The notes under the pieces are model-generated. The model had not been told where the DNA came from. It was given only the letters and a program-made list of their open reading frames with translations, and searched no databases. 64,000 bases of DNA from Streptomyces akebiae (GTDB lineage Bacteria > Actinomycetota > Actinomycetes > Streptomycetales > Streptomycetaceae), in assembly GCF_019599145.1 (NCBI RefSeq), contig NZ_CP080647.1, positions 8,494,001 to 8,558,000 of the forward strand, in the 5' to 3' direction. Position numbers and translations under genes: made by a program. Positions 63,451 through 64,000 of this stretch are shown here, piece by piece. How positions within the stretch are numbered: position 1 is the stretch's first letter; the number at the start of each line of letters is the position of its first letter.

Positions 63451-64000
63451 CACATGAGAGAGCGGCAGTCGGCCCTCTCGGGCATCGGGGTCAGCAGCAT
63501 GCGGCCCGCGAGGCCCACCGCCGCGTCCAGTCGGTGGGCGAACTCCTCGGCCAGATCGGGCAGCGCGCGCAGCGCCCACAGCGCGCGGGCTGCCGACCAG
63601 CTGGCCTCGCGCGCGCGTTCCAGGCTCCACGCGCCGAGCAGATGGGTGAGCGGATCCGCGATCTGGAGAAGATCGGGACCCGGCATCAGCTCCTCGCGGA
63701 TACGTTCCTCCAGCGAGACGAGGACATCGCCCACCTGCTCGAACTCGTCCTCCAGATCGGCTGGTTCGCAGCCGAGCGTACGACAGGTGTCCACGACGGC
63801 CAGCGCGAGATCGTGCCCGATGTGCGCGTTGATGCCGCAGAGGGCGAACTGCAGCGGCTGTACCCCGGGATGGCGCCGGAACTGCAGCAGCGGCCGCCAG
63901 CACGCGGGTGCGCGGCCGCCCTCGGCGACCCTCAGATACCGCTCGGCGAAGAGCACGTCCAGGGTGATCGCGGCCTCGGCGTCCGGGAAGTGCCCCGTGT
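63450..64000 (-). CDS. DUF5995 family protein, C-terminal part
   Basis: The frame is open to the end of the window, so the start lies beyond base 64000; about 183 codons are visible. It is rich in Leu, Ala and Arg and looks all-helical. The stretch FALCGINAHIGHDLALAVVD is the family's most conserved motif, with two His and one Asp that could bind a metal. VSLEERIREELMPG follows. I know no experimentally proven function. It is convergent with davB. Confidence 0.75.
   Translation of the reverse strand, partial: TGHFPDAEAAITLDVLFAERYLRVAEGGRAPACWRPLLQFRRHPGVQPLQFALCGINAHIGHDLALAVVDTCRTLGCEPADLEDEFEQVGDVLVSLEERIREELMPGPDLLQIADPLTHLLGAWSLERAREASWSAARALWALRALPDLAEEFAHRLDAAVGLAGRMLLTPMPERADCRSLM

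Overview
The window is chromosomal DNA from a Streptomyces or close relative. GC is very high, GTG and TTG starts are common, and many genes overlap by 1-13 bases. The gene order (hisS, rarA, rpsD, alaS, ruvX, mltG, aro genes, efp, nusB, bldD, pyr operon, sIHF, gmk, rpoZ, coaBC, metK, priA, fmt, rsmB, rpe) is the conserved core order known from Streptomyces. BldD has the canonical c-di-GMP signature. All functions below come from reading the sequence and recalled family knowledge; no database search was run.

Layout. Bases 1-9700 hold a partial membrane-anchored protein, an MBL-fold hydrolase, hisS, a VKOR-like membrane protein, rarA, rpsD, two small conserved proteins, alaS and ruvX. Bases 9.8-21.8 kb hold mltG and aroE, then a two-gene molybdenum hydroxylase inserted between aroE and aroC-aroK-aroB, a Pro-rich P-loop protein, an M24 peptidase relative with a degraded metal site, efp and nusB. 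Bases 22.0-22.7 kb carry bldD (minus strand) with a BldD box in its own promoter. Bases 22.7-32.7 kb are the pyrimidine operon (pyrR, pyrB, pyrC, a membrane protein, carA, carB, pyrD, pyrF), led by a PyrR-binding RNA hairpin that traps the pyrR ribosome site. Bases 33-45.9 kb hold sIHF, gmk, rpoZ, coaBC, metK, a helicase-dead priA, an HTH protein, fmt, rsmB, an MMPL exporter and rpe. Bases 46-49 kb hold a SorC regulator, a barstar remnant and guaB1.

From 49 kb the content becomes accessory. Three units stand out. (1) An amino-acid permease plus Lrp/AsnC regulator, and about 10 kb away a davA-davB lysine catabolic pair; their promoters share the same three-part operator with nearly identical spacing, suggesting one lysine regulon. 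(2) A GntR/UTRA regulator with a palindromic operator, a complete ABC importer, and a fused HAD phosphatase plus endonuclease/exonuclease/phosphatase-domain protein; together they could import and fully dephosphorylate an organic phosphodiester. (3) An MFS transporter preceded by a predicted leaderless five-codon leader peptide (MTWRH). An IS701-like element with 117-bp perfect terminal inverted repeats and a CTAG target duplication lies between the MFS gene and davA. Its transposase needs two -1 frameshifts, both at runs of five A. No tRNA, rRNA or CRISPR array was recognised.
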